Of a stretch of DNA of 12,991 nt, positions 1 to 6,764 are shown one piece after another. The DNA lies in the NCBI GenBank assembly GCA_029263635.1, contig JAJUFY010000028.1, forward strand, positions 1 through 12,991. Reading direction: 5' to 3'. This stretch comes from Ectothiorhodospiraceae bacterium (GTDB lineage: Bacteria > Pseudomonadota > Gammaproteobacteria > Nitrococcales > AK92). A model generated the notes under the pieces. That model was not told the origin of the DNA. It saw only the letters and a program-made list of their open reading frames with translations, and made no database searches. Numbering within the stretch: position 1 is the first letter of the stretch; every line of letters begins with the position of its first letter. The position numbers and the translations under genes are program-made.

Positions 1-111
1 ACCGGTGGCCAGCCAGGCGTTAGCGGCATTGACCACAGCCGCACAGTCCGCCTGCCGGGTGATATCGCCCGCGCGCGCCTCGATGATGCAACCGGATACG
101 TCGATTTCCAT
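1..111 (-). CDS. Macro-domain protein, N-terminal 37 codons (cut by window edge)
   Basis: The minus strand reads from an ATG at 109-111 to the window edge without a stop. The peptide contains GDIT (residues 15-18) followed by AAVVNAANAWLATG (24-37). This is the signature of the macro domain, in which the GDIT aspartate contacts the adenine and the NAAN loop binds the distal ribose of ADP-ribose. Family members bind ADP-ribose or remove O-acetyl or ADP-ribosyl groups, usually in the cytoplasm. The start is supported by AGGAG about 8 nt upstream on the coding strand. The catalytic loop and the rest of the protein lie outside the window, so enzyme activity versus simple binding cannot be judged. 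It shares the strand of the DJ-1-like gene, 177 bp away; co-transcription is possible but unproven. Confidence 0.85.
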   Translation of the reverse strand, partial: MEIDVSGCIIEARAGDITRQADCAAVVNAANAWLATG

Positions 112-262
112 TCCTAAGCTCCTGAACCGTCCTGCTGCCACCGCGTCGAGCAGCGTAACGCTTGTTGCAGAACTCTTCAGCCCTGGGCTTTTGGGTGTGC
201 GCAACGTGTTCGCCGACAAAGTCAGTCCGGCAGCAGATCCGCGGGCTCCCGCTGGTCGGGGA

Positions 263-284
263 CGGCCTGCTGCGATGCAGGCCG
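263..284 (-). terminator. Hairpin after the DJ-1-like gene, possible weak terminator
   Basis: CGGCCTGC (263-270) and GCAGGCCG (277-284) form a perfect 8-bp inverted repeat around a 6-nt loop, 5 nt beyond the stop of the minus-strand DJ-1-like gene. A second small dyad, GCGGG/CCCGC, lies at 241-252. No U-tract follows on either strand, so intrinsic termination is only a possibility. The rest of 112-288 shows no gene I can support; it should hold the promoter of the macro-domain gene. Confidence 0.3.
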
Positions 285-288
285 GCTG

Positions 289-999
289 TCAGCGCCGGCG
301 GAGTATCGCCAGCGCGCGCAGCATTTCCTCCGCGACCAGCGGAGCCGACGCGGGATTCTGGCCGGTGATCAGCCTGCCATCGCGCACGGCTTTGGGCTGA
401 AAGTTGGGCGCGCTCTCGAAGCGACCGCCAAGTTCTCGCAGCCGGCTTTCAAGGAGGAAGGGCACGATCTCCGTCAGCCCCACCGCCGCTTCCTCGGCGT
501 TGGTGAAGCTGTTCACCCGTAATCCTTCAACCAGCGGTCTGCCGTCGGCCCGCCGGGCGGCCACCAGCCCCGCCGGGCCATGGCAGACGGCGCCGATGAC
601 GGCGCCATTGTCGTAGGCGCGTCCGATCACCGTCGCCAGGGCCTGACTTTCGGGGAAATCCCACATCGTGCCATGGCCGCCGGGCAGGAAAACGACGCTG
701 TAGCGGTCAGGGTCGATGTCGTCGATGCGGCGTGTGTTGTGGATCTTCTCGACCGCATCGGCATCGGCGAGAAAGCGGGTGACCGCCGGTGGGCGGTCGT
801 CGGCACTGCCGAGGCTGCCTGGATCGGCCGGCGCGACGCCGCCTGCGATCGATGCCAGGTGGACTTCCAGGCCGGCGTCGACCAGCGCCCAGTACGGGAC
901 CGCCATTTCGTCGTAGTAGAAGCCGGTCTTGCGGCCGGTGCTGCCGAGCCGGTCATGCGAGGTCACGATGATCAGTGCCTGCTGCGTGTTGCTGTGCAT
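289..999 (-). CDS. DJ-1/PfpI superfamily protein (Hsp31/glyoxalase III-like, class I amidotransferase fold)
   Basis: 236 aa, cytoplasmic (no signal peptide or membrane segment). Residues 103-110 (VFLPGGHG) and the nucleophile elbow AVCHGPAGL (137-145, Cys139-His140) mark the DJ-1/PfpI fold. TGFYYDEMAVPY (25-36) matches the Hsp31/HchA-like element that supplies the acidic residue near the catalytic Cys. Proteins of this branch act as glutathione-independent glyoxalases (methylglyoxal to lactate), deglycases or chaperones; which applies here cannot be read from sequence. An in-frame ATG at 1044 would add 15 residues, but the ATG at 997-999 has GGAGGA 6 nt upstream and gives the usual family start, so I chose it. 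It is divergent from a LysR-type gene across a 110-bp spacer with two dyads, which suggests control by that regulator. Confidence 0.88.
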   Translation of the reverse strand: MHSNTQQALIIVTSHDRLGSTGRKTGFYYDEMAVPYWALVDAGLEVHLASIAGGVAPADPGSLGSADDRPPAVTRFLADADAVEKIHNTRRIDDIDPDRYSVVFLPGGHGTMWDFPESQALATVIGRAYDNGAVIGAVCHGPAGLVAARRADGRPLVEGLRVNSFTNAEEAAVGLTEIVPFLLESRLRELGGRFESAPNFQPKAVRDGRLITGQNPASAPLVAEEMLRALAILRRR

Positions 1000-1109
1000 G
1001 ATGCTGTCCTCCGATGACTCCGCGGTTGCGCGATATGGGAGCAATCAGCATGCTTTGATTGGCAATTGTTTTGAAATTGAAAATTTAAGGCGGATTAATA
1101 AAAGGATTT
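1000..1109. promoter_or_regulatory. Divergent promoter/operator region between DJ-1-like and LysR genes
   Basis: This 110-bp spacer is much more AT-rich than its surroundings. It holds a dyad CAATCA-N8-TGATTG (1042-1061), which contains ATC-N10-GAT, and a second dyad CAATT-N7-AATTG (1063-1079). Such dyads fit the operator of a LysR-type regulator that controls itself and its divergent neighbour, although the spacing is one base off the classic T-N11-A. Possible promoter parts for the LysR gene are TTGATT (1055-1060) with GAAAAT (1079-1084, 18-bp spacer), or TTGAAA (1071-1076) with ATTAAT (1094-1099, 17-bp spacer). The second pair would leave almost no leader before the ATG. Confidence 0.55.
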
Positions 1110-2009
1110 ATGAAGAATCTTGACCAGTTACGCACCTTCCTGGCGATCTACCGCACCGGTTCCGTCACGAAGGCCGCCGCCCAGCTCGCGATCACCCAGC
1201 CGGCGGCCAGCGGTCGGCTGCAGGCCTTGGAGGGCTCGCTGCGACGGCCGCTGTTCGCGCGGGACGGCCGCCGTCTTGTGCCGACGGCGGCCGCACACGA
1301 TCTGGCACGGGCGATCGGCCCCTATCTGGATGGCCTGGAGGCGGCGGTCTCGACGGCGTTTGCGCATAGCGGCGAGCTGGCGGGGACCGTCCATCTCGGT
1401 GGTCCCGCCGAGTTCATGGGTGCGCGCGTGCTGCCGGCGCTGGCGCAGCTCGGGGAGCTTGGTATCCGACTGCGGGTGCGGCTCGGGCTGGCTGCCGATC
1501 TGGTAGAGGCTCTGTTGGCCGGCGAGCTCGACCTTGCCGTCGCCACGGTGCGGATCCGCCACGAGGCCCTGGAGTACCGGCAGCTCTACCGGGAGGAGTT
1601 CGTGCTGGTCGGAGCACCCAAGTGGGCCGCACGGCTTGCCGGGCAGGAAGGCCCGCTCATCGAGCGTTTGGCCGCGTTGCCGGTGCTGGCATACGCAGCG
1701 GATCTCCCTATCGTGCGCCGCTATTGGCGCGAGGTGTTCGAGCGCGAGCCGGAGTTTCAGGCCGCACTGCTGGTCAGCGACCTGACGGCGCTGATACGCG
1801 CGGCGGTGGCTGGGGCAGGGATCACGGTCGTGCCGCATTATCTATGCGAGGCGGAACTGGCCGACGGCAGTCTCGTGCTGCTGCACCGGCCGCGGGTGCG
1901 GCCGCACAACCTGATCTACCTGGCCTGGAACAAGTTTGCGCTCCGGCGTCCGAGGAATCTGTTCGTACGAGACACACTGGTGAACGCCGCCCGGGGCTGG
2001 GCTTCCTGA
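1110..2009 (+). CDS. LysR-family transcriptional regulator
   Basis: 299 aa, the usual length for the family. The N-terminal winged helix-turn-helix is clear: LDQLRTFLAIYRTGSVTKAA (4-23), then QLAITQPAASGRLQALE (25-41) and the wing segment around residues 45-60 (RPLFARDGRRLVPT). The remaining ~210 residues have the two-lobed periplasmic-binding-protein-like effector domain. The start at 1110 is set by the HTH; the Shine-Dalgarno sequence is poor (AGGA only 3 nt away), which suggests weak translation. The likely target is the divergent DJ-1-like gene. The exporter downstream has its own SoxR-type promoter, so it need not be under this regulator. The effector cannot be inferred from the sequence. 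Confidence 0.93.
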   Translation: MKNLDQLRTFLAIYRTGSVTKAAAQLAITQPAASGRLQALEGSLRRPLFARDGRRLVPTAAAHDLARAIGPYLDGLEAAVSTAFAHSGELAGTVHLGGPAEFMGARVLPALAQLGELGIRLRVRLGLAADLVEALLAGELDLAVATVRIRHEALEYRQLYREEFVLVGAPKWAARLAGQEGPLIERLAALPVLAYAADLPIVRRYWREVFEREPEFQAALLVSDLTALIRAAVAGAGITVVPHYLCEAELADGSLVLLHRPRVRPHNLIYLAWNKFALRRPRNLFVRDTLVNAARGWAS

Positions 2010-2023
2010 GTGCGGTGACGCTG

Positions 2024-2040
2024 CGGGATCGTTCCCGTTT
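2024..2040 (+). terminator. Short hairpin with TTT after the LysR gene
   Basis: CGGGA-TCGT-TCCCG (2024-2037) followed by TTT (2038-2040), 15 bp beyond the LysR stop codon. The stem is only 5 bp, so termination would be partial at best. Confidence 0.3.
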
Positions 2041-2072
2041 CGCTGCCGCGGTGTACTCGAGGAACGCGGTGC

Positions 2073-2103
2073 TTGACCTCAACCTTGCTTGAGAAATTAT
2101 TCT
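2073..2103 (+). promoter_or_regulatory. SoxR/MerR-type promoter of the efflux gene (SoxR box 2077-2094)
   Basis: The -35 TTGACC (2073-2078) and -10 TATTCT (2098-2103) are separated by 19 bp. This over-long spacing is typical of promoters activated by MerR-family regulators through DNA twisting. The spacer overlaps an 18-bp dyad, CCTCAACCTTGCTTGAGA (2077-2094), with arms CCTCAA and CTTGAG. From memory, the E. coli soxS promoter carries CCTCAAGTTAACTTGAGG in the same register, also with a 19-bp spacer and followed by AATTATACT; here the dyad is followed by AATTATTCT. The predicted start near 2110 leaves a ~30-nt leader with AGAGG just ahead of the ATG at 2142. soxR itself is not in the window. 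Confidence 0.75.
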
Positions 2104-2141
2104 GCCGCCGTTCCCAACTCCCGTGCATTCAAAGAGGTCCT

Positions 2142-3734
2142 ATGCCGTCCAGCATCGAAATCGATACAGCCACGACGCCGCAGCCGGCAAGCCGCCGGGA
2201 TTGGTGGGGCCTGGCAGTGCTCGTGCTGCCTACGGTACTGCTTGCCCTGGACATGACGGTGCTGCACCTGGCGGTGCCGCATCTGAGCGCCGACCTGCGG
2301 CCGACGAGCGCGCAGCTGCTCTGGATTCTGGATATCTACGGCTTCATGATCGCCGGTTTCCTGATGACCATGGGCACGCTGGGCGACCGCATCGGCCGGC
2401 GGCGGCTGTTGCTGACCGGAGCGGCGGCCTTTGGTGTTGCCTCCGTGCTGGCGGCTTTCTCTACCACTGCCGGCATGCTGATCGCGACCCGGGCGTTGCT
2501 CGGGGTCGCGGGCGCGACGCTGATGCCCTCGACCTTGTCGCTGATCCGGAACATGTTCCAGGTGGATCGCGAGCGGACCTTCGCGATCACCGTCTGGATG
2601 ACCGGCTTCATCGTCGGCAGCGCGATCGGGCCGCTGGTCGGCGGCATCATCCTGCAGTTCTTCTGGTGGGGCGCGGTCTTCCTGCTGGGGGTGCCGGTCA
2701 TGCTGCTGCTGTTGGTGAGCGGCCGCCTGTTGCTGCCCGAGTTTCGGGATGCCGCCGCCGGTCGGCTCGACCTGACCAGCGCGGTCATGTCCATTGCAAG
2801 CCTGCTGCTGGTGATCTACGGGCTCAAGGACATGGCCCGGAACGGGGTTGCCATCCTGCCCGTGCTCGCGATCGCTGGCGGTCTAGCCGTCGGCGTGCTG
2901 TTCGTGCGGCGCCAGCGAGTACTTGCCGAGCCGATGCTCGATCTGGGGCTGTTCGCTGATCGGGCGTTCAGCGCGTCGGTGGTTGCGCTGCTGCTGACCA
3001 TCATGGCCCTGTCCGGAGCCTGGCTGATGGTGTTCCAGTATCTGCAGGGAGTGCAGGGGATGACGCCGCTCCAGGCAGGGCTGGCGATGTTGCCGGCAAC
3101 CCTGGGGCAGGTGCTGGCGGCGCTCCTGGTGCCGGCAATCGCCCGGCGGATAAGGCCGGCTGTACTCATCCCGGCCGGGCTGCTGGTTGCCGTGTTCGGC
3201 CTCATCGTCATGACGCTGCTCGATGGGCCCGGTGCGGTTTACCTGTTGATTGCCGGCACGGTGATCATGGGCTTGGGCGTGATGCCAATGACGATCCTCG
3301 GCACCGATCTGGTGATAAGTTCGGCGCCGCCGGCGAAAGCGGGTGCTGCTTCTGCCACCTCGGAAACCGCCGGCGAGCTGGGGATGGCACTGGGGATCGC
3401 GGTGATCGGCAGCATCGGCGCAGCCGTCTATCGGCGGGGCACCATCAGCGCGATTCCGGCCGAACTGCCGCCTGAACTGGCCAGTGTTGCCGCCGATACG
3501 CTCGGTGGCGCACTGAGTGTTGCCGCCGGGTTGCCGGCCGCCGCCGGCGCCGAGCTGCTCGCGGCAGCCCGGGCGGCTTTCCATGCCGCGCTGCAGGTCA
3601 ATGCCGTCATCGGGGCCGCGGTGATCGTCGCTACCGCTGTCCTGATCGCAACATTCCTGCGGCATCTGCCGGCATCATCGGACGGGGCGGGCGAGCCCGA
3701 CACGGCCGGCATTGCCGCTCCGCGGATGGAGTAG
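2142..3734 (+). CDS. MFS multidrug exporter, DHA2 (14-TM) family, SmvA/QacA-like
   Basis: 530 aa inner-membrane proton/drug antiporter with 14 predicted hydrophobic segments. Landmarks are LALDMTVLHLAVP (34-46, the DHA2 LDxTVxxxAxP motif in TM1), LLWILDIYGF (59-68), motif A GTLGDRIGRRR (78-88) in the TM2-3 loop and motif C-type GSAIGPLVGG (159-168) in TM5. By recall, the N-terminal half resembles Salmonella SmvA (methyl viologen and cationic biocide efflux) closely. In-frame start codons exist further upstream, but they lie within or before the predicted promoter. The ATG at 2142 has AGAGG 4 nt upstream and starts the protein with a short cytoplasmic tail. A SoxR-type promoter precedes it, implying induction by redox-cycling compounds. 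The exact substrate is inferred. Confidence 0.92.
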   Translation: MPSSIEIDTATTPQPASRRDWWGLAVLVLPTVLLALDMTVLHLAVPHLSADLRPTSAQLLWILDIYGFMIAGFLMTMGTLGDRIGRRRLLLTGAAAFGVASVLAAFSTTAGMLIATRALLGVAGATLMPSTLSLIRNMFQVDRERTFAITVWMTGFIVGSAIGPLVGGIILQFFWWGAVFLLGVPVMLLLLVSGRLLLPEFRDAAAGRLDLTSAVMSIASLLLVIYGLKDMARNGVAILPVLAIAGGLAVGVLFVRRQRVLAEPMLDLGLFADRAFSASVVALLLTIMALSGAWLMVFQYLQGVQGMTPLQAGLAMLPATLGQVLAALLVPAIARRIRPAVLIPAGLLVAVFGLIVMTLLDGPGAVYLLIAGTVIMGLGVMPMTILGTDLVISSAPPAKAGAASATSETAGELGMALGIAVIGSIGAAVYRRGTISAIPAELPPELASVAADTLGGALSVAAGLPAAAGAELLAAARAAFHAALQVNAVIGAAVIVATAVLIATFLRHLPASSDGAGEPDTAGIAAPRME

Positions 3735-3757
3735 GGCGGCCTGGCATGGCGGCCGCC
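3735..3757. terminator. Hairpin between convergent efflux and ybdD genes
   Basis: GGCGGCC (3735-3741) and GGCCGCC (3751-3757) pair across a 9-nt loop, starting directly at the exporter stop codon. There is no U-tract. It may stop transcripts between the convergent genes, perhaps with Rho. Confidence 0.35.
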
Positions 3758-3785
3758 TCCGGTCCAGCAAGGGTGCTCCAGCGCT

Positions 3786-3810
3786 GCCGCTGAGGCCGAG
3801 CCTCAGCAGC
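3786..3810 (-). terminator. Hairpin at the ybdD stop codon
   Basis: CTGAGGC (3790-3796), loop CGA, and GCCTCAG (3800-3806) form a perfect 7-bp stem that includes the ybdD stop codon. On the minus-strand RNA the stem extends to 11 bp (3786-3810) with one G-U pair; on the plus-strand RNA that pair is a mismatch. The asymmetry suggests it serves the cstA-ybdD transcript as a terminator or 3' stabiliser. There is no U-tract. Confidence 0.4.
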
Positions 3811-3997
3811 AGCGGCCGTTGCCACCGCCGTAGCGGGCGGCCTGCCGCTCGCGGAAGAATTCCGCCCGGCTCATCGGCTTCCGGTCCGGGTGGGCGCGCC
3901 GCATGTGGTCGAGATACCCGTCGTAGTCGGGCACTCCCACCATCAGGTACGCCGTCTGTCGGAGTCCGCGCACGAAAGCTTTCAGTTGCTCGTGCAT
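3803..3997 (-). CDS. ybdD: YbdD/YjiX family small protein
   Basis: 64 aa, the usual length of the YbdD/YjiX (DUF466) family. Family features visible are VGVPDYDGYLDHMRRAHP (20-37), then MSRAEFFRERQAARYG (42-57) and the short C-terminal tail ending in GRCC. These proteins are almost always encoded directly after cstA or btsT; their role is unclear, probably as a small partner of the carrier. The gene starts 2 nt after the cstA stop, with GGGGGA spanning the end of cstA as ribosome-binding site, so the two are translationally coupled. The terminal Cys pair might bind metal, but that is speculation. Confidence 0.93.
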   Translation of the reverse strand: MHEQLKAFVRGLRQTAYLMVGVPDYDGYLDHMRRAHPDRKPMSRAEFFRERQAARYGGGNGRCC

Positions 3998-3999
3998 CG

Positions 4000-6090
4000 T
4001 TACATCCCCCGGCCGACCGGTCCGGTCGAGACACTGGAGCCCGGCAGCTGCTCGAACGGGGTTTCCTGCGCCGTCGGCTGATCGTGGCGCAGCGCCTGCA
4101 GGCAGGCGCGGATGCTGAAGAACAGCATGCTGATCACCACGAACATGAACAGGACGGTCAGGCCGGCGTTGACGTAGTCGTTGACGATCACCTGCTGCAT
4201 CTCCTCCAGGCTCTTGGCCGGCGCCATGACCTCGCCGCGTGCGACCGCCTCACGCAGGCCGGCGGCATGGGTGAGGAAACCAACCTTGGGATCGGCGTGG
4301 AAGAGCTTCTGCCAGCCGGCGGTGAGCGTGCAGAGCAGCAGCCAGGCGGTGGGCAGGATGGCGGCCCAGGCGTAGCGTTCGCGCTTCATCTTGAACAGCA
4401 CCACCTTGCACAACATCAGCGCCACCGCCGCAAGCATCTGGTTGGAGATGCCGAACAGCGGCCAGAAGGTGTTGATGCCGCCCAGCGGGTCGACCACCCC
4501 CTGGTACAGAAAATAGCCCCAGGCGCCCACGCACAGCGCCGTCGCGAGCACGTTTGCAGTCCAGGAGCCGGTGTTCTTCAGCGCCGGAACGAAGGTGCCG
4601 AGCAGATCCTGCAGCATGAAGCGGCCGGCGCGGGTGCCGGCATCGACCGCGGTCAGGATGAACAGCGCCTCGAACAGGATGGCGAAGTGGTACCAGAAGG
4701 CCATCATTCCCGGCCCGCCGGCGATGGCGGCGAAGATCTGCGCCATGCCGACCGCGAGGGTCGGCGCGCCGCCGGCACGGGAGATGATGGTGCTCTCGCC
4801 GACGTCCCTGGCCGTCTGGGTCAGCAGCTCCGGCGTGACCACGAAGCCCCACTGGCTGACCGTCGCGGCGGCGCTCTCGGCAGTGGTGCCGATCACCGCG
4901 GCCGGGCTGTTCATTGCGAAATACACGCCGGGCTCGATGATGCTGGCGGCCACCAGCGCCATGATGGCGACGAAGGATTCCATCAGCATGCCGCCGTAGC
5001 CGATGAAGCGCATGTTCTTTTCGTTGTCGAGCAGTTTCGGCGTGGTGCCCGACGAAATCAGCGAGTGGAAGCCCGACACCGCGCCGCAGGCGATGGTGAT
5101 GAACAGGAAGGGAAACAGCGAGCCGGACCAGACGGGGCCGGTGCCGTCGACGAAACGGGTCAAGGCCGGCATCTTCAGATCCGGCGCCATGACGAAGATG
5201 CCGATAGCGAGGGCGACGATGGCGCCGATCTTGAGGAAGGTAGACAGGTAATCCCGCGGCGCCAGCAGCAGCCATACCGGTAATACCGAGGCGACGAAGC
5301 CGTAGCCGATCAACAGCCAGGTGAGCTGCACGCCGTTGAGGGTGAATACCGGCCCCCAGGTCGGGCTCTCAGCGACCTGGCCGCCGACGATGATGGCAAG
5401 CATCAGCAGGATGAAGCCCACCACCGACACGCCGCCGATGCGCCCGGGCCGCACGTAGCGCATCCACAGCCCCATGCCGATCGCGATCGGGATGGTGGCC
5501 GCCACCGTGGACGTGCCCCAGGGGCTGTCGGCCAGCGCCTTGACCACGATCAGGGCCAGCACCGCGAGGATGATGATCATGATCAGGAAGGCGCCGAACA
5601 GCGCAATCACGCCGGGCACGTAGCCCAGTTCCTCCCGTACCAGCTCGCCCAGCGACCGGCCGTCGCGGCGGGTGGAAACGAACAGCACCATGAAGTCCTG
5701 CACCGCGCCGGCCAGCACCACGCCGAAGATGATCCACAGCATGCTCGGCAGGTAGCCCATCTGGGCGGCCAGCACCGGGCCGACCAGCGGGCCGGCGCCG
5801 GCAATGGCGGCGAAGTGATGGCCGAACAGCACGTACTTGTTGGTGGGGACATAATCCAGCCCGTCGTTGTGCCGTAGCGCCGGCGTGACGCGCAGCAGAT
5901 TGACGCCCACCACCGTGTTGGCCAGATAAAGCGCGTAGTAGCGGTAGGCGACCAGATAGACCGCCACCGCCGCGACCACGATCCAGAGTGCGTTGATGGT
6001 CTCGCCGCGTGCCAGCGCGACGGTGCCCAGGGCGAATGCACCGATCACCGCCAGTGCGATCCAGCCGATCTGCTTGACCAGAGAAGTCAT
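4000..6090 (-). CDS. cstA: CstA/BtsT-type carbon-starvation carrier (pyruvate/peptide uptake)
   Basis: 696 aa, close to the 701 aa of E. coli CstA. It is an inner-membrane carrier with many TM segments throughout. The family hallmark lies at residues 82-110: PTNKYVLFGHHFAAIAGAG followed by PLVGPVLAAQ. Other conserved stretches are SGFHSLISSGTTPKLL and FGISNQMLAAVAL. CstA and its relative BtsT import pyruvate, and CstA also peptides, under carbon limitation; sequence alone does not separate the two. An in-frame start 47 codons upstream would run into the divergent promoter region. The ATG at 6088-6090 (MTSLVKQIGW) begins directly before the first TM helix and has AGGA 8 nt upstream. It forms an operon with ybdD. 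Confidence 0.95.
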   Translation of the reverse strand: MTSLVKQIGWIALAVIGAFALGTVALARGETINALWIVVAAVAVYLVAYRYYALYLANTVVGVNLLRVTPALRHNDGLDYVPTNKYVLFGHHFAAIAGAGPLVGPVLAAQMGYLPSMLWIIFGVVLAGAVQDFMVLFVSTRRDGRSLGELVREELGYVPGVIALFGAFLIMIIILAVLALIVVKALADSPWGTSTVAATIPIAIGMGLWMRYVRPGRIGGVSVVGFILLMLAIIVGGQVAESPTWGPVFTLNGVQLTWLLIGYGFVASVLPVWLLLAPRDYLSTFLKIGAIVALAIGIFVMAPDLKMPALTRFVDGTGPVWSGSLFPFLFITIACGAVSGFHSLISSGTTPKLLDNEKNMRFIGYGGMLMESFVAIMALVAASIIEPGVYFAMNSPAAVIGTTAESAAATVSQWGFVVTPELLTQTARDVGESTIISRAGGAPTLAVGMAQIFAAIAGGPGMMAFWYHFAILFEALFILTAVDAGTRAGRFMLQDLLGTFVPALKNTGSWTANVLATALCVGAWGYFLYQGVVDPLGGINTFWPLFGISNQMLAAVALMLCKVVLFKMKRERYAWAAILPTAWLLLCTLTAGWQKLFHADPKVGFLTHAAGLREAVARGEVMAPAKSLEEMQQVIVNDYVNAGLTVLFMFVVISMLFFSIRACLQALRHDQPTAQETPFEQLPGSSVSTGPVGRGM

Positions 6091-6266
6091 GGGATGTCCT
6101 CGCCTCTGCCACGGGGAACGGGGTTGGCCGCGGTGCGCTCCCCAAGGCAGGGACCGAACGCAGCCGCCGTTCTGGCGCCAATATGGGGACGTGCTGGCGC
6201 CAGCCGTTGGGTTTTTGCGCCCGATACCCATTCCCGGGGCATGGAGCTGACACAGAGGTGAAGACC
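6091..6266. promoter_or_regulatory. Divergent promoter region of cstA and the four-helix-bundle gene
   Basis: This 176-bp spacer must hold the promoters of both genes, but I find no convincing -35/-10 pair on either strand. Its clear features are two TGGCGCCA palindromes (listed separately) and a dyad TGGGT-N13-ACCCA (6208-6230). No CRP-like site and no -24/-12 (sigma-54) element was recognised. Confidence 0.5.
6173..6202. repeat. Paired TGGCGCCA palindromes, candidate operator
   Basis: The perfect 8-bp palindrome TGGCGCCA occurs at 6173-6180 and 6195-6202, both preceded by C. The 22-bp period is close to two helical turns, so two dimers could bind the same DNA face. It lies about 100 bp upstream of cstA and 65-95 bp upstream of the divergent gene. 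The regulator is unknown. Confidence 0.4.
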
Positions 6267-6764
6267 ATGGCGACTCGTAATGACACCGACGCCGGCCGAC
6301 CGCGTCTGCTTGAGCGCCTGATGACCCTTGAGCTGGATGCCGACGAGACCTGCCGGGTCGCTGCCGAGCATCTGGCCGATCCGCGCTACCAGGAGCAGCT
6401 GCAGGCGTTCCGCGCCGATTACCAGCGGCATCTGCGCGAGCTGACCCCGATCACGCGTCAGCTCGGCGGTCAGCCGCCCGGCCGGCCCGATCTGCGCGGG
6501 CGTCTGGAAGAGGGAAGGGTGCTGTTCGCGCAGCTAGGCGGGGATGACGGCATACTCAAGGCGATCCGCGCCAACGCCGAAAAGTTGCTCGAAGCGTACG
6601 AGCAGGCGCTTGGACAGGAGCCGGCTGCGCAGGAGGCGATCGCCCGTGGCTGTGCCGATCAGCGCCGTCACCTCGACTGGCTCAACGCCACCATTCGGAC
6701 CATCGAGACGGCGCCGCATCGCGGCGTCCCGCCCTGGAACATTCCGCCGCCGTCGGGATTCTGA
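6267..6764 (+). CDS. Four-helix-bundle protein, DUF2383/ferritin-like
   Basis: 165 aa, soluble, nearly all helical, with no signal peptide. Four amphipathic helices can be traced: about 13-36, 41-66, 94-117 and 122-146. A conserved-looking LGG turn (66-68) follows helix 2. The layout resembles the PA2169-type/DUF2383 ferritin-like bundles. Acidic and His residues at suitable positions (Glu27, Glu34, His35, His55, Glu58, Glu109, His135) could form a metal site, but the canonical paired ExxH motifs are not both present, so metal binding is uncertain. The start at 6267 has GAGGTG 6 nt upstream; an upstream in-frame start at 6183 would lie within the promoter region and lacks such a site. It is divergent from cstA, which hints at stationary-phase or stress expression. 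Confidence 0.7.
   Translation: MATRNDTDAGRPRLLERLMTLELDADETCRVAAEHLADPRYQEQLQAFRADYQRHLRELTPITRQLGGQPPGRPDLRGRLEEGRVLFAQLGGDDGILKAIRANAEKLLEAYEQALGQEPAAQEAIARGCADQRRHLDWLNATIRTIETAPHRGVPPWNIPPPSGF

Noticed and set aside
2024..2103. LysR and exporter genes as one operon under the LysR promoter
   Set aside because: A short hairpin with TTT and a complete SoxR-type promoter lie between them, and the exporter has its own leader and ribosome-binding site.
3712..5283. A 523-codon open frame on the plus strand opposite cstA
   Set aside because: The translation is Arg/Gly/His/Gln-rich with no domain, while the opposite strand encodes an unmistakable CstA. Long antisense frames are expected in G+C-rich coding DNA.
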